This document shows, one piece after another, positions 35,352-44,580 of a DNA stretch of 64,000 nucleotides. Source of the stretch: Bacteroidales bacterium UBA5197 (GTDB taxonomy: Bacteria; Bacteroidota; Bacteroidia; Bacteroidales; Lentimicrobiaceae). Numbering within the stretch: position 1 is the stretch's first letter; every line of letters begins with the position of its first letter. The stretch covers positions 245,564 to 309,563 of the forward strand of contig DHVX01000061.1 of assembly GCA_002412885.1 (NCBI GenBank), given 5' to 3'. The notes under the pieces were generated by a model that was not told where the DNA came from, did not search any database, and saw only the letters and a program-made list of their open reading frames with translations. The translations under genes were made by a program, and so were the position numbers.

Positions 35352-35376
35352 CAAAATCCCTACCCGCGAAAATGAT

Positions 35377-35384
35377 TACTTTTG
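35377..35384 (+). promoter_or_regulatory. Putative -7 box of the mazG-queA unit
   Basis: TACTTTTG fits TAnnTTTG. It lies about 200 bp before mazG, so the leader would be long. Confidence 0.35.
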
Positions 35385-35585
35385 CAAAAGTATTTTAGCA
35401 AAGGAAAAAGGGAACAAATCAACAGCTTCAGTAATCATTGAATCACCTGTCTATTGCTTATTGCCAGCGTGTCTTCTGATCGGCCTAAAGTATTGTTTAT
35501 GTTCTCTTTACACAGCTAAATGCCTGCTTAAAGCCTGATTGATAACAACCATGGCTGATGACTAATTACTTTGAACTTCAACCAA

Positions 35586-36365
35586 ATGGATGCCCGACTA
35601 ACTGCATTTGAGCGACTGCTCACCATCATGGACGAACTGAGGGCTGGCTGCCCCTGGGACAAAAAACAAACCCTCGAAAGTCTTCGTTACCTGACCATTG
35701 AGGAAACTTACGAACTCAGCGATGCCATCCTGGAGAAGGACATGAATGAGATTAAAAAAGAGTTGGGCGATCTGATGCTGCATCTGGTTTTCTACTCAAA
35801 AATTGCTTCTGAAACCAATTCATTCGACATAACCGATGTGCTGAATGGCATCTGCGACAAACTGGTTCACCGCCATCCGCATATTTACAGTGACGTTACG
35901 GCCAATGATGCCGAAACAGTAAAAAATAACTGGGAAAAAATCAAGCTGGGCGAAGGCGTCAGAAAAACCGTGCTTGGCGGGGTTCCGGCTTCATTGCCTG
36001 CTATGGTAAAAGCTTACCGCATTCAGGAAAAAGCCCGCGGTGTTGGCTTTGACTGGGATCATGTGGGGCAGGTATGGGATAAAGTTCAGGAAGAATTAGG
36101 TGAACTGCAATACGAAAAACTGAATGGCTCCCCCGAAAAAATCGAAGATGAGTTTGGTGATTTGCTTTTTGCACTGATCAACTATGCCCGGTTTATCGAC
36201 ATCAACCCCGAAGATGCGCTGGAACGCACCAATAAAAAGTTTATCCGAAGATTCAATTTCATAGAACAGAAGGTAAACGAAACCGGAAAATCGATGCACG
36301 ACATGACACTGGCTGAACTCGATGTTTTCTGGAATGAAGCAAAAGCGCAAGAGCCTGGCAAATGA
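35586..36365 (+). CDS. mazG: Nucleoside triphosphate pyrophosphohydrolase
   Basis: Hydrolyses NTPs and dNTPs to monophosphates and pyrophosphate, a housecleaning role. Two MazG domains in tandem: the first has CPWDKKQTLESL and IKKELGDLMLHLVFYSKIA (E-x-x-D metal motif), the second GVGFDWDHVGQVWDKVQEELGEL and IEDEFGDLLFALINYARF. 259 residues. I place the start at the ATG at 35586 (MDARLTAFERL) rather than a TTG five codons earlier. Overlaps queA by 4 bp. Confidence 0.94.
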   Translation: MDARLTAFERLLTIMDELRAGCPWDKKQTLESLRYLTIEETYELSDAILEKDMNEIKKELGDLMLHLVFYSKIASETNSFDITDVLNGICDKLVHRHPHIYSDVTANDAETVKNNWEKIKLGEGVRKTVLGGVPASLPAMVKAYRIQEKARGVGFDWDHVGQVWDKVQEELGELQYEKLNGSPEKIEDEFGDLLFALINYARFIDINPEDALERTNKKFIRRFNFIEQKVNETGKSMHDMTLAELDVFWNEAKAQEPGK

Positions 36366-37570
36366 CAGAATTTCCCATAAATATTACCGATTTCGATTAT
36401 CCTTTACCTGAAAACCGGATTGCGAAGTATCCGCTTTCAGAACGCGATCAGTCAAAATTACTGGTTTACAAAGATCATAATATAATAGAATCGGCATTTC
36501 AAAACATCAGTGAACACCTGCCAACCGGCAGTTTATTGATTTTCAACAACACCCGCGTAATCAGGGCCCGGCTTATTTTTCAGAAAGAAAGCGGCACCCG
36601 CATCGAAATATTCTGCCTTCAGCCGGAAGGCAGTTACGGGCAAACCGGTGGAAAAGTCACATGGAAATGCCTGATTGGCAATGCCAAACGCTGGAAATCG
36701 GGAAATCTTGAACTTATTGCCGGCGATGGAGATGAGCAGGTTACGCTTACGGCAACACGTGGCGAACAAATTGCTGATGCCCACCGGGTTACCTTTACCT
36801 GGAATAAACCCGGAATTGCTTTTGAGCAGGTGCTCGAACTTGCCGGAAAAATTCCTCTACCCCCTTACCTCAACCGCGCCCCTGAACTGAGCGATGCCGA
36901 AAGGTATCAAACCATATATGCACAATTCAACGGATCGGTGGCAGCGCCTACCGCCGGACTTCATTTTACGCCAAAAGTGCTTGAAAGTATTGAAGCAAAA
37001 GATTGCCGATTTGAATACCTTACCTTGCATGTGGGTGCCGGAACCTTCAAACCGGTTTCAGTTGACGATGCCCGGCAGCACACCATGCACGAAGAAGAGC
37101 TGATTGTAGAGAAACAATTGATTATTAAACTGTTGCAGAATATTTCGGGAAATATAATACCTGTTGGGACCACGTCCATGCGATCGCTCGAAAGCCTCTA
37201 CTGGCTGGGTTGCCGCTTACTAAATGGTTATGATCCGGGACAATCTTTTTTTATTGACCAATGGGAACCCTATCAGAATGAGGTAAAAACTCCCGCTTCC
37301 GAAGCTTTACAGGCAATTTTTGATTATCTGAACCGAAATAATTTACAGTCAGTTTCGGGGTTTACCCAGATAATGATTGTTCCCGGCTACCGTTTCAGGA
37401 TATGCAAAGCGCTGATAACCAACTTTCATCAGCCTCAAAGCACTTTGTTGCTTCTGGTGGCAGCATTGATTGGCAAGAACTGGGAAAAGGTATACAAATA
37501 TGCCCTGGAAAACGATTTCAGGTTTCTGAGCTATGGCGACAGTTGTTTGTTTTTCCCTGCAAACAGTTAA
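36362..37570 (+). CDS. queA: S-adenosylmethionine:tRNA ribosyltransferase-isomerase
   Basis: Transfers and isomerises the ribose of SAM onto preQ1-modified tRNA to give epoxyqueuosine. Blocks: FDYPLPENRIAKYPLSERDQSKLL, LIFNNTRVIRARL, GKIPLPPYLNRAPEL..DAERYQTIYA, VAAPTAGLHFT, LHVGAGTFKPV and NFHQPQSTLLLLVAALIG. 402 residues, a little longer than the usual 340-350 because of loop extensions in the middle. ATGA overlap with mazG indicates coupling. No other queuosine gene is present in the window. Confidence 0.95.
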   Translation: MTEFPINITDFDYPLPENRIAKYPLSERDQSKLLVYKDHNIIESAFQNISEHLPTGSLLIFNNTRVIRARLIFQKESGTRIEIFCLQPEGSYGQTGGKVTWKCLIGNAKRWKSGNLELIAGDGDEQVTLTATRGEQIADAHRVTFTWNKPGIAFEQVLELAGKIPLPPYLNRAPELSDAERYQTIYAQFNGSVAAPTAGLHFTPKVLESIEAKDCRFEYLTLHVGAGTFKPVSVDDARQHTMHEEELIVEKQLIIKLLQNISGNIIPVGTTSMRSLESLYWLGCRLLNGYDPGQSFFIDQWEPYQNEVKTPASEALQAIFDYLNRNNLQSVSGFTQIMIVPGYRFRICKALITNFHQPQSTLLLLVAALIGKNWEKVYKYALENDFRFLSYGDSCLFFPANS

Positions 37571-37978
37571 ATGAGACATCTTTAAATTATCACCGGAGAG
37601 CCTAAAAGCTGCAAATCAGAATCTATTGAGGCCATTGATATTGGACTGAACTGCAAAGGGATCAGCACATGCATTTTAAGGAGCTAACGAACTTTTAATC
37701 AGTTTACGGAATAAAACAGGCTTCCTCAACCAAAATTTAGAACAATTCTAAATAGTTTCTTAATTTATTATTTATCAAATCATTAGCTCGCTATTTAGAC
37801 GGTTCTCAAATAGCATTTTATACATATATTTGATTATCTGACACTTAGCTTCCTGCTTAAAACACACTTTCTTCAAAAGCAAATTACCAAACCTTAATAT
37901 TTTTGAGGTAAATTCGCAGCATTCAATCATTTGCTGTTTGAATTCCATGTAATTAACATTGTTTAATTCAAAGATCGT
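37571..37978 (+). promoter_or_regulatory. Upstream region of the sulfur operon, with two candidate -7 boxes
   Basis: 408 bp without a gene. TATATTTG (37825-37832) and TATTTTTG (37898-37905) both fit TAnnTTTG; the second gives a leader of about 65 bases before the oxidoreductase ATG. No clear -33 box or operator was identified. Confidence 0.4.
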
Positions 37979-40228
37979 ATGGCAACATCGCGAAGGCAGT
38001 TTATAAAGATTTCAGCACTTGGAGCAGGCAGTCTGGCACTGGCAGGCACAGCATTTGAGCTTGCGAAAGGATCTTCAATACTTGGCAAAATATCAGGTGA
38101 AAAAGAAAACGGACCATTGCGTACCCCCACCTATTGCGAAATCTGTTTCTGGCAATGTGCAGGCTGGGTATATAAGGATGCAGATGGTAACATTCAGAAG
38201 ATAGTTGGCAACGATGATGACCAGCATTGCAACGGCAGATTTTGCCCTCGCGGTACAGGAGGAGTTGGTCAATATCATGATGAGGATAGGTTAAAAACAC
38301 CGCTGATCCGCACCAGCGAAGGAGGGAAAGACAGCTTCAGGGAAGCCAGTTGGGATGAAGCACTCGATTATATTGCAGAAAAACTGAAGAAAATAGCCGC
38401 TGAGCATGGGCCTGAATGTGTGGCTTTGTTTACCCATGGTTCCGGCGGTGCACATTTTGGCCATATGTTGAAGGCATTTGGATCGGAATCTATTGCTGCG
38501 CCTTCTTTTGCGCAGTGCCGGGGCCCGCGTGAAGTTGGATTTCTTACAACATTCGGCGATATAATTTATTCGCCTGAACGCATCGATATCCGGGACACCC
38601 GCTGCATGGTACTTATCGGATCTCATTTGGGCGAAAACATGCATAACGGACAGGTGCAGGAAATGTCGGATGCAATTGACAAAGGAGCTACCATAATTAC
38701 TGTTGACCCACGCTTTTCAACAGCAGCAAGCAAATCGAAATATTGGCTGCCTATAAAACCAGCCACTGATATGGCGCTGTTATTGTCTTGGATTAATGTA
38801 ATTATTGAGAACGAATGGTATGATAAAGACTACGTTGAGCGATATACCTATGGATTTGAAGAATTAAAGGAGCATGTAAAAACTTTTACCCCTGAATGGG
38901 CATATGGCATTACAACCATTGATCCAAATATTATCCGCGAAACAGCCCGGGAAATGCACAACGCCGCACCTTCGGTTATTGTTAACCCTGGCCGGCATGT
39001 TACATGGTATGGCGACGACACCCAGCGTTTGCGGGCTGTTGCAATACTTACAGCTTTGCTGGGATCATGGGGCCGAAGGGGTGGATATTACAAACCGGAC
39101 AAACTAAACTTGCCAAGTTATCCTGTCCCACCGTTTCCTAAGCCAAAACGTTCACCGATTGAAGCTTATGGCGGTAAATATGTTTTAGCCAATGAGGTGG
39201 TTGCAAACGGATTGTGCGATGCAACAATTCCAACTGTAACTGATCAATGTAATTTTAAAGCCTGGATTGTTAACGGAACAAATCTTCTGGCTGCATTCCC
39301 AAATCAGGCCAACACAATGCAGGCTATACAAGCTCTGCAGTTACTGGTAGTTGTAGATACGATGCCAATAGAATTAACCGGATATGCAGATGTAGTGCTG
39401 CCGGAATGTACCTATCTTGAAAGATATGACATGATACGTAACTCCGGACACCGTCAGCCCAATGTTGCATTACGCATGCCTGCCGTTGAACCAAAATACA
39501 ACACAAAACCAGCTTCATGGATGGCAAAAGAACTGGCCGGAAAGCTGGGTTTAAGTGCATGGTTTCCCTGGAAAGACATGGAAGAACTGCTCGACTGGCA
39601 ATTTAAGCAGGTAGGCACTTCGCTGGAGGAGATGAAACGGATAGGAGTTAAAAACTACCCCCGCGAATTTGATGATTTGTATTTTTCGCCTGGCGAAGAT
39701 GTCATATTTAACACCAACACCGGAAAAATAGAACTTTATTCAACAGATATGGAAAATGAAGGGTTTGCCCCCTTGCCTGTCTATACTGCTCATGAAGAAC
39801 CGCCCGAAGGTTTTTACCGGCTTAATTATGGCAGAGCTCCTATGCATACTTTCAGCCGGACGGCCAACAACCCAAACCTTACCGATCTGATGGATGAAAA
39901 CGTGCTTTGGGTAAATCCGAAAGTAGCCAAACTCTGGGGATTGGAAAATGACCAGATGGTAAAGCTTAAAAATCAGGATGATATACTTTCGTCTTTCGCG
40001 ATAAAAGTAAGAGTTACAGAGCGCATCCGCTGGGATTCAGTTTATATGGTTCATGGATTCGGTCACAATAACAAAAAACTTACAAGAGCTCATGGACGGG
40101 GAATCAACGACACTGAACTTGTTAGTCGCGTGCATATAGATCCTGTTATGGGAGGAACAGGAATGAGGGGCAATTTTGTAACCTTTATAACCGATTTTGA
40201 TATGAGCGGAAAGGAGGCTGAAGCATGA
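37979..40228 (+). CDS. Tat-exported molybdopterin oxidoreductase, PsrA/PhsA-like catalytic subunit
   Basis: 749 residues. Twin-arginine signal SRRQFIK near the N-terminus plus a hydrophobic stretch (ISALGAGSLALAGTAF) direct it folded to the periplasmic side. [4Fe-4S] ligands: Cys53, Cys56, Cys60 and Cys89 (CEICFWQC...CPRG). Cys180 in SFAQCRGPRE is in the place of the Mo ligand, as in polysulfide and thiosulfate reductases. Later blocks such as MVLIGSHLGENMHNGQ, IITVDPRFSTAASKSKYWLP and the C-terminal MGGTGMRGNFV belong to the Mo-bisPGD family. It would reduce (or oxidise) an inorganic sulfur compound; arsenate and tetrathionate relatives cannot be fully excluded. First gene of the operon; overlaps the ferredoxin gene by 4 bp. 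Confidence 0.88.
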   Translation: MATSRRQFIKISALGAGSLALAGTAFELAKGSSILGKISGEKENGPLRTPTYCEICFWQCAGWVYKDADGNIQKIVGNDDDQHCNGRFCPRGTGGVGQYHDEDRLKTPLIRTSEGGKDSFREASWDEALDYIAEKLKKIAAEHGPECVALFTHGSGGAHFGHMLKAFGSESIAAPSFAQCRGPREVGFLTTFGDIIYSPERIDIRDTRCMVLIGSHLGENMHNGQVQEMSDAIDKGATIITVDPRFSTAASKSKYWLPIKPATDMALLLSWINVIIENEWYDKDYVERYTYGFEELKEHVKTFTPEWAYGITTIDPNIIRETAREMHNAAPSVIVNPGRHVTWYGDDTQRLRAVAILTALLGSWGRRGGYYKPDKLNLPSYPVPPFPKPKRSPIEAYGGKYVLANEVVANGLCDATIPTVTDQCNFKAWIVNGTNLLAAFPNQANTMQAIQALQLLVVVDTMPIELTGYADVVLPECTYLERYDMIRNSGHRQPNVALRMPAVEPKYNTKPASWMAKELAGKLGLSAWFPWKDMEELLDWQFKQVGTSLEEMKRIGVKNYPREFDDLYFSPGEDVIFNTNTGKIELYSTDMENEGFAPLPVYTAHEEPPEGFYRLNYGRAPMHTFSRTANNPNLTDLMDENVLWVNPKVAKLWGLENDQMVKLKNQDDILSSFAIKVRVTERIRWDSVYMVHGFGHNNKKLTRAHGRGINDTELVSRVHIDPVMGGTGMRGNFVTFITDFDMSGKEAEA

Positions 40229-40761
40229 GATATGCCATGGCTGTTGATACTAAAAAATGTGTGGGCTGCAGCGATTGTGTAGTAGCCTGCCAGACTGAAA
40301 ATAACGTTCCTATCGGATTTTGCCGCGATTGGATTGTTGAAGTAACAGATGGAACCTATCCTCAACTTGAGATAGAGATTCGTAGTGAGCGGTGCAATCA
40401 ATGCGCCAATTCGCCATGCGTCAGGTGTTGTCCAACCGGAGCAAGTCATTATTCCGAAGGCGGTGTAGTTCTTGTAACCCCGCACAAATGCATTGGTTGC
40501 GGAGCCTGCATTGCTTCATGCCCTTACGATGCCAGGTTTCCCCACCCCGATGGGTACGTGGATAAATGTACATTCTGCCTTCACAACAGGGTAAAAAAAG
40601 GCCTTGACCCGGCCTGCGTTTCGGTTTGCCCCACCAAATGCATGTATTTCGGCGATCTGGATGATCCAAACAGCCCCGTTTCAAAAGTGCTGAAAAACCG
40701 AAAGCATAAAACATTGATTCCTGAAGCCGGAACCAATCCTCATTTATATTTCCTGATTTAA
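40225..40761 (+). CDS. Four-cluster ferredoxin subunit, PsrB-like
   Basis: 178 residues with sixteen cysteines in four groups: CVGCSDCVVAC, CNQCANSPCVRCCP, CIGCGACIASC and CTFC...CVSVCPTKC. This DMSO-reductase-type iron-sulfur subunit carries electrons between the NrfD membrane subunit and the Mo enzyme. No signal peptide, as it is exported with the Tat-tagged partner. Overlaps the catalytic gene (ATGA) and precedes the membrane gene by 13 bp. Confidence 0.92.
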   Translation: MRYAMAVDTKKCVGCSDCVVACQTENNVPIGFCRDWIVEVTDGTYPQLEIEIRSERCNQCANSPCVRCCPTGASHYSEGGVVLVTPHKCIGCGACIASCPYDARFPHPDGYVDKCTFCLHNRVKKGLDPACVSVCPTKCMYFGDLDDPNSPVSKVLKNRKHKTLIPEAGTNPHLYFLI

Positions 40762-40774
40762 TAAACAGATCAAG

Positions 40775-41716
40775 ATGAGAGAAGAAATAATTACCAGCGG
40801 AAGGTTGAATCACCTGATAGATCCGCAATTAAACATCTGGCACTGGCACATCCCTTTGTACCTTTTTCTTGGTGGTCTGGCTGCAGGAATATTGTTCTTT
40901 GCTGCCCTGTTTACCATCCTTGGAAAAGAAAAAGAATACCCGACAGCAGTAAAAATTGCACCCTTTTTAACCCCCTTTTTACTGATGGTTGGTTTAGTGG
41001 CTTTGTTTCTGGACCTTAACCATAAACTTTATTTCTGGAGACTATACACCACAATCCGTTTGGAATCACCCATGTCATGGGGCGCCTGGACTTTGATGGT
41101 AGTAACTCCGCTATCAATTATATGGTGTGCATTGAACATAAAATCAATCTTCCCCAATTGGGACTGGAAGTACAAATGGGTTTGGGATATGGAGAAGTTT
41201 TTCAGAAAAAACCTGATTACAATCTCATGGATAATGCTGCTATTTTCATTGATTCTTGGAGTTTATACCGGAATTCTGTTTTCGGCATTTAATGCGCGTC
41301 CTTTATGGAACACTTCTATTTTAGGCCCTTTATTTCTTACTTCCGGCCTTTCAACAGGAGCAGCAGCCATTATACTGATGAGCAAAAATTCTCATGAGCG
41401 GCATACACTTGCCCGCATCGACCTGATGCTTATTGGCATAGAATTGTTCCTGATTGTGCATATGTTTATGGGCTTTCTGGCAAGCACCCAGGTTCATATT
41501 GAAGCTGCTACTCTTTTTCTGGGAGGAACATACACCACTCCATTCTGGCTGTTTGTTGTTACCCTCGGACTGGTAACCCCCGCGTTGTTGGAAGTGCTTG
41601 AACTTAAAGGATTTAAAATGCCTGTATTTATTGCTCCGGTTCTGGTTATTTTCGGAGGACTTATGTTCAGGTTTATCATAGCTTACGCCGGACAGGCAAG
41701 CCGCTGGCTCTACTAA
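40775..41716 (+). CDS. NrfD/PsrC-like membrane quinone-interacting subunit
   Basis: 313 residues with eight hydrophobic segments, the NrfD fold. Family blocks: WHWHIPLYLFLGGLAAGILF at helix 1, a DLNHKLYFWRLYTTIRLESPMSWGAW loop, and GPLFLTSGLSTGAAAIIL. It would exchange electrons with menaquinone and anchor the Mo and ferredoxin subunits. No heme-binding His pairs are evident, as expected for NrfD. Third gene of the operon; followed by the YeeE/YedE genes after 32 bp. Confidence 0.9.
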   Translation: MREEIITSGRLNHLIDPQLNIWHWHIPLYLFLGGLAAGILFFAALFTILGKEKEYPTAVKIAPFLTPFLLMVGLVALFLDLNHKLYFWRLYTTIRLESPMSWGAWTLMVVTPLSIIWCALNIKSIFPNWDWKYKWVWDMEKFFRKNLITISWIMLLFSLILGVYTGILFSAFNARPLWNTSILGPLFLTSGLSTGAAAIILMSKNSHERHTLARIDLMLIGIELFLIVHMFMGFLASTQVHIEAATLFLGGTYTTPFWLFVVTLGLVTPALLEVLELKGFKMPVFIAPVLVIFGGLMFRFIIAYAGQASRWLY

Positions 41717-41748
41717 CACAAATTGTCAACCATAAAAACATCAGCACA

Positions 41749-42273
41749 ATGTCGAAAATAAAGAAATCGAATTACATGAACCCCTACCTGGCAGGAATTC
41801 TTCTGGGCCTGGTTGTAATTGCAGCCAATTTCATATCCGGTCGCAGTGTTGGAGCAAGCGGAGCAATAAAAAGCGCCATAGTAGCCGGCGTGGAAACTGT
41901 TGCACCTGCTCATGCCGAAACCGCTACATTCTATAAAGAATTCAACGAAGGTCACTCAGGCAATCCGCTGAATTCATGGTTGGTTTACCAGATGCTTGGC
42001 GTTATACTCGGAGGGTTCCTTTCGGGAGTTTTGTCGCACAGGCTTACCTGGAAGGTTGAGCACAATCCGCGTATTACCTCCCGAACACGCCTCATATTCG
42101 CAATGGCCGGCGGAATTCTGTTCGGCCTTGGCTCTCAGTTTGGCCGCGGATGTACCAGCGGTTCCGCGCTCAGCGGCATGGCAGTTCTTTCGCTAGGTGG
42201 CTTTATTTCAATGATGGCCATTTTCGGAACAGCTTTTGCCCTTGCATATTTCTTCCGCAAACTCTGGATTTAA
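41749..42273 (+). CDS. YeeE/YedE-family sulfur transporter, N-terminal half type
   Basis: 174 residues with about four or five membrane helices. The family's Gly-rich Cys motif is clear: GGILFGLGSQFGRGCTSGSAL, with Cys135. The start carries a GRSVGASGA loop typical of the first half of the two-half family, whose full-length member TsuA imports thiosulfate through conserved Cys residues. Here the transporter is split over two genes (next entry). Position directly behind the PsrABC-like genes suggests it delivers or removes a sulfur compound for that enzyme. Confidence 0.85.
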   Translation: MSKIKKSNYMNPYLAGILLGLVVIAANFISGRSVGASGAIKSAIVAGVETVAPAHAETATFYKEFNEGHSGNPLNSWLVYQMLGVILGGFLSGVLSHRLTWKVEHNPRITSRTRLIFAMAGGILFGLGSQFGRGCTSGSALSGMAVLSLGGFISMMAIFGTAFALAYFFRKLWI

Positions 42274-42308
42274 GATTTTAGTCACAAACAAATCAAAAAT
42301 ATTTTATC

Positions 42309-42899
42309 ATGGGACCACTGGTAATCAACGAAATAATTTCTGAAAACACAAACCTCTTACTTGCATTTTTCATAGGCATTGGATTTGGGTTTGTTCTTGA
42401 ACAGGGCGGTTTTTCTTCAAGCAGAAAACTGGCAGGAGTATTCTATGGTTATGATACTGTTGTATTGAAAGTATTTTTCACCGGCGCAATAACTGCTTCA
42501 TTGGGATTGCTTTTTATGAGCCTCTTTGGGTGGATTGACCTAAACCTTGTCTATATTAATGAAACCTACCTTACCTCAGCCATACTGGGCGGTATTATTA
42601 TGGGAGCCGGTTTTATAATGGGCGGATATTGCCCCGGAACAAGCTTTTGTGGTGCAGCCATCGGGAAAATTGATGCAATAATATTCATTATCGGCCTCTT
42701 TATTGGTGTATTTATTTTTGCTGAAGGATATCCCCTGTGGGAAGGAGTTTTTAAAGCAAATTTTATGGGATATCCGCGAATCTCAGAATTTTTCAATATA
42801 TCTGAAGGCCTTTTTGCACTGATGTTAATAATTGTTGCTGTAATGATGTTCTGGGGTGCTGAGTGGGCTGAAAAAAAATTCCCTAGAGAAGAATACTAA
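42309..42899 (+). CDS. YeeE/YedE-family sulfur transporter, C-terminal half type
   Basis: 196 residues with about five membrane helices. The second copy of the family motif reads GGIIMGAGFIMGGYCPGTSFCG, with Cys108 and Cys114; the entry helix has EQGGFSSSRKLAG. Together with the gene before it, this should form the complete pseudo-symmetric channel. Separate small YeeE and YedE genes are common in anaerobes. The rhodanese-like gene follows after 35 bp. Confidence 0.85.
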   Translation: MGPLVINEIISENTNLLLAFFIGIGFGFVLEQGGFSSSRKLAGVFYGYDTVVLKVFFTGAITASLGLLFMSLFGWIDLNLVYINETYLTSAILGGIIMGAGFIMGGYCPGTSFCGAAIGKIDAIIFIIGLFIGVFIFAEGYPLWEGVFKANFMGYPRISEFFNISEGLFALMLIIVAVMMFWGAEWAEKKFPREEY

Positions 42900-42934
42900 A
42901 AGCTCTTTAAACGTTTAACATAAAACGACTTCTC

Positions 42935-43582
42935 ATGAAAAAAATAACATTTACTCCGCGTATGCTGCTTACGACAATTCTCCTGATTATGGGTGTAATT
43001 ATCGCAGCAGTTCCAAAAAATACCACAACCCCATACAAGCTGAGCGCCGAACAGATACTTGATGAAATAAAAAGCGGCACACAATATCTTGAGCCTGAAC
43101 AAATAGCGCAGATGCTTGTAGAAAAAGATCCATATCTGCAGCTGATTGACCTCAGACCACAAAGTGAATTTGAAAAATTTAATCTCAATGGATCCATTAA
43201 TATTCCGATCGACAATCTTTTATCGTCAGACTATGTCGATGTTTTTGATCAGGATGTAAAATTGAATGTTTTTTACAGCAATGGAAGCTCTCAGGCAAAT
43301 GAAGCCTGGATGTTGCTCAGGCAATTGGGATATACCAATATATATGTTCTTCGCGGAGGCATGAACTACTGGGCAGAAGCCATCCTCAACCCTACCCCTC
43401 CATCAGGACTGAGTTCAAACGATGAAATAGCCCTTTATAATTTCAGACGTGCTGCCGGGCAAACACTCGGCGCCGAAGGGCTGGATTCCGCTCCTTCTGC
43501 AAGCAACAATGTCAAAACCACAAAAGTTCCTGCACCAAAACCAGTTGGCAAAAAGAAAAAAGTAGCCGGTGGTTGTTCCTGA
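42935..43582 (+). CDS. Membrane-anchored rhodanese-like protein with Ser in place of the catalytic Cys
   Basis: 215 residues. One N-terminal helix (about 10-26) anchors it, with the rest probably periplasmic. Rhodanese fold from about 50 to 150: LQLIDLRPQSEFEKFNLNGSINIPI, then VFYSNGSSQANEAW, where the active-site loop normally starts with the catalytic Cys; residue 115 is Ser. YVLRGGMNYWAEAI closes the fold. A linker leads to a basic tail KKKKVAGGCS; Cys214 is the only Cys in the whole protein. So classical persulfide chemistry at the loop is lost, but a mobile C-terminal thiol could carry sulfur or bind a cofactor (inference). Last gene of the sulfur operon, followed by a terminator. Confidence 0.85.
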   Translation: MKKITFTPRMLLTTILLIMGVIIAAVPKNTTTPYKLSAEQILDEIKSGTQYLEPEQIAQMLVEKDPYLQLIDLRPQSEFEKFNLNGSINIPIDNLLSSDYVDVFDQDVKLNVFYSNGSSQANEAWMLLRQLGYTNIYVLRGGMNYWAEAILNPTPPSGLSSNDEIALYNFRRAAGQTLGAEGLDSAPSASNNVKTTKVPAPKPVGKKKKVAGGCS

Positions 43583-43608
43583 TTCCGAATAAATCAAGGT
43601 ATATCACT

Positions 43609-43645
43609 AATCTCCCTGAATCTGATTAAAAAGATCAGGGAGATT
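43609..43645 (+). terminator. Terminator hairpin of the sulfur operon
   Basis: AATCTCCCTGA (43609-43619) pairs perfectly with TCAGGGAGATT (43635-43645), 15-base loop; a T-rich stretch follows within 6 bases. Confidence 0.7.
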
Positions 43646-43648
43646 GTG

Positions 43649-43656
43649 TATTTTTG
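43649..43656 (+). promoter_or_regulatory. Putative -7 box of tatC
   Basis: TATTTTTG fits TAnnTTTG and lies 25 bp before the chosen tatC ATG; it overlaps a TTG that would give a longer frame, which argues for the ATG. Confidence 0.45.
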
Positions 43657-43680
43657 ACAACTCTAATTATCACGGCTGAT

Positions 43681-44514
43681 ATGCCCGAAACAATTACCAG
43701 CAAGAAAATAAAACCAGCCACCGAACCTGCAGAAGAAATGTCATTCTGGGGGCATCTTGATGCTCTCCGTGGGCACTTGTTCCGCTCTGCAATTGCAATA
43801 GTGGTTGTAGCTATTGTTGCGTTTCTGAATCGCGAATTTATTTTCGACAGCATTATACTTGCTCCAAAAAATCCGGATTTTATAACCAACCGCCTTCTTT
43901 GTCAGCTCGGCGAATGGGCGAATATTCCGGCACTATGCCTTGGAAATATTGAGCTCAAAATCATAAACATCAACCTCTCAGGTCAGTTTACCACTCATAT
44001 GTATATCAGCATGTTTGCCGGACTGATCATTGCCGCACCATACGTAATATGGGAAATATGGAGGTTTATCAAACCTGCGCTTTACGATAATGAGCGCCGT
44101 CATTCAAGAGGAGCGGTTATTGTTATGTCATTGCTTTTTTTGTTGGGTGTTTTATTCAGTTATTACCTGATTGTTCCGCTTACGCTGAACTTTTTCGGAA
44201 CCTATCAGGTAAGCGATTCGGTAAACAATCAGATTGCACTCAGTTCTTACATCAGCACAGTGGTTTCGGTAACATTCTCATTGGGGGTCGTTTTTGAGTT
44301 GCCGGTATTTATATACTTTCTTGCTAAAGTGGGCATTATTACCGACACATTTCTGAAGAAAAACCGGAAATATATGCTGGTAATTCTGCTCATTATTTCT
44401 GCCATCATTACCCCTCCCGACATCATCAGTCAGATACTGGTGTGCATACCACTATACGGATTATACGAACTGAGTATCATAGTTGCCAGGCGTGCAGGCA
44501 AAGCAACTGAATAA
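43681..44514 (+). CDS. tatC: Twin-arginine translocase subunit TatC
   Basis: Receptor subunit of the Tat system that exports folded cofactor-loaded proteins. 277 residues from the ATG at 43681 (MPETITSK). Signature at the N-terminus: EEMSFWGHLDALRGHLFRSA, with the conserved His-Leu and Leu-Arg; six hydrophobic helices; YVIWEIWRFIKPALYDNERR in the middle and IISAIITPPDIISQILVCIPLYGLYE near the end. Stands directly after the operon encoding a Tat-dependent Mo enzyme; no tatA is in the window. Confidence 0.95.
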   Translation: MPETITSKKIKPATEPAEEMSFWGHLDALRGHLFRSAIAIVVVAIVAFLNREFIFDSIILAPKNPDFITNRLLCQLGEWANIPALCLGNIELKIININLSGQFTTHMYISMFAGLIIAAPYVIWEIWRFIKPALYDNERRHSRGAVIVMSLLFLLGVLFSYYLIVPLTLNFFGTYQVSDSVNNQIALSSYISTVVSVTFSLGVVFELPVFIYFLAKVGIITDTFLKKNRKYMLVILLIISAIITPPDIISQILVCIPLYGLYELSIIVARRAGKATE

Positions 44515-44580
44515 AATCCGGTTGTGATGTAACCTGTCATTCTCTGCTGCGTCAAAACAGGCAAACAAAACTCAATTATT

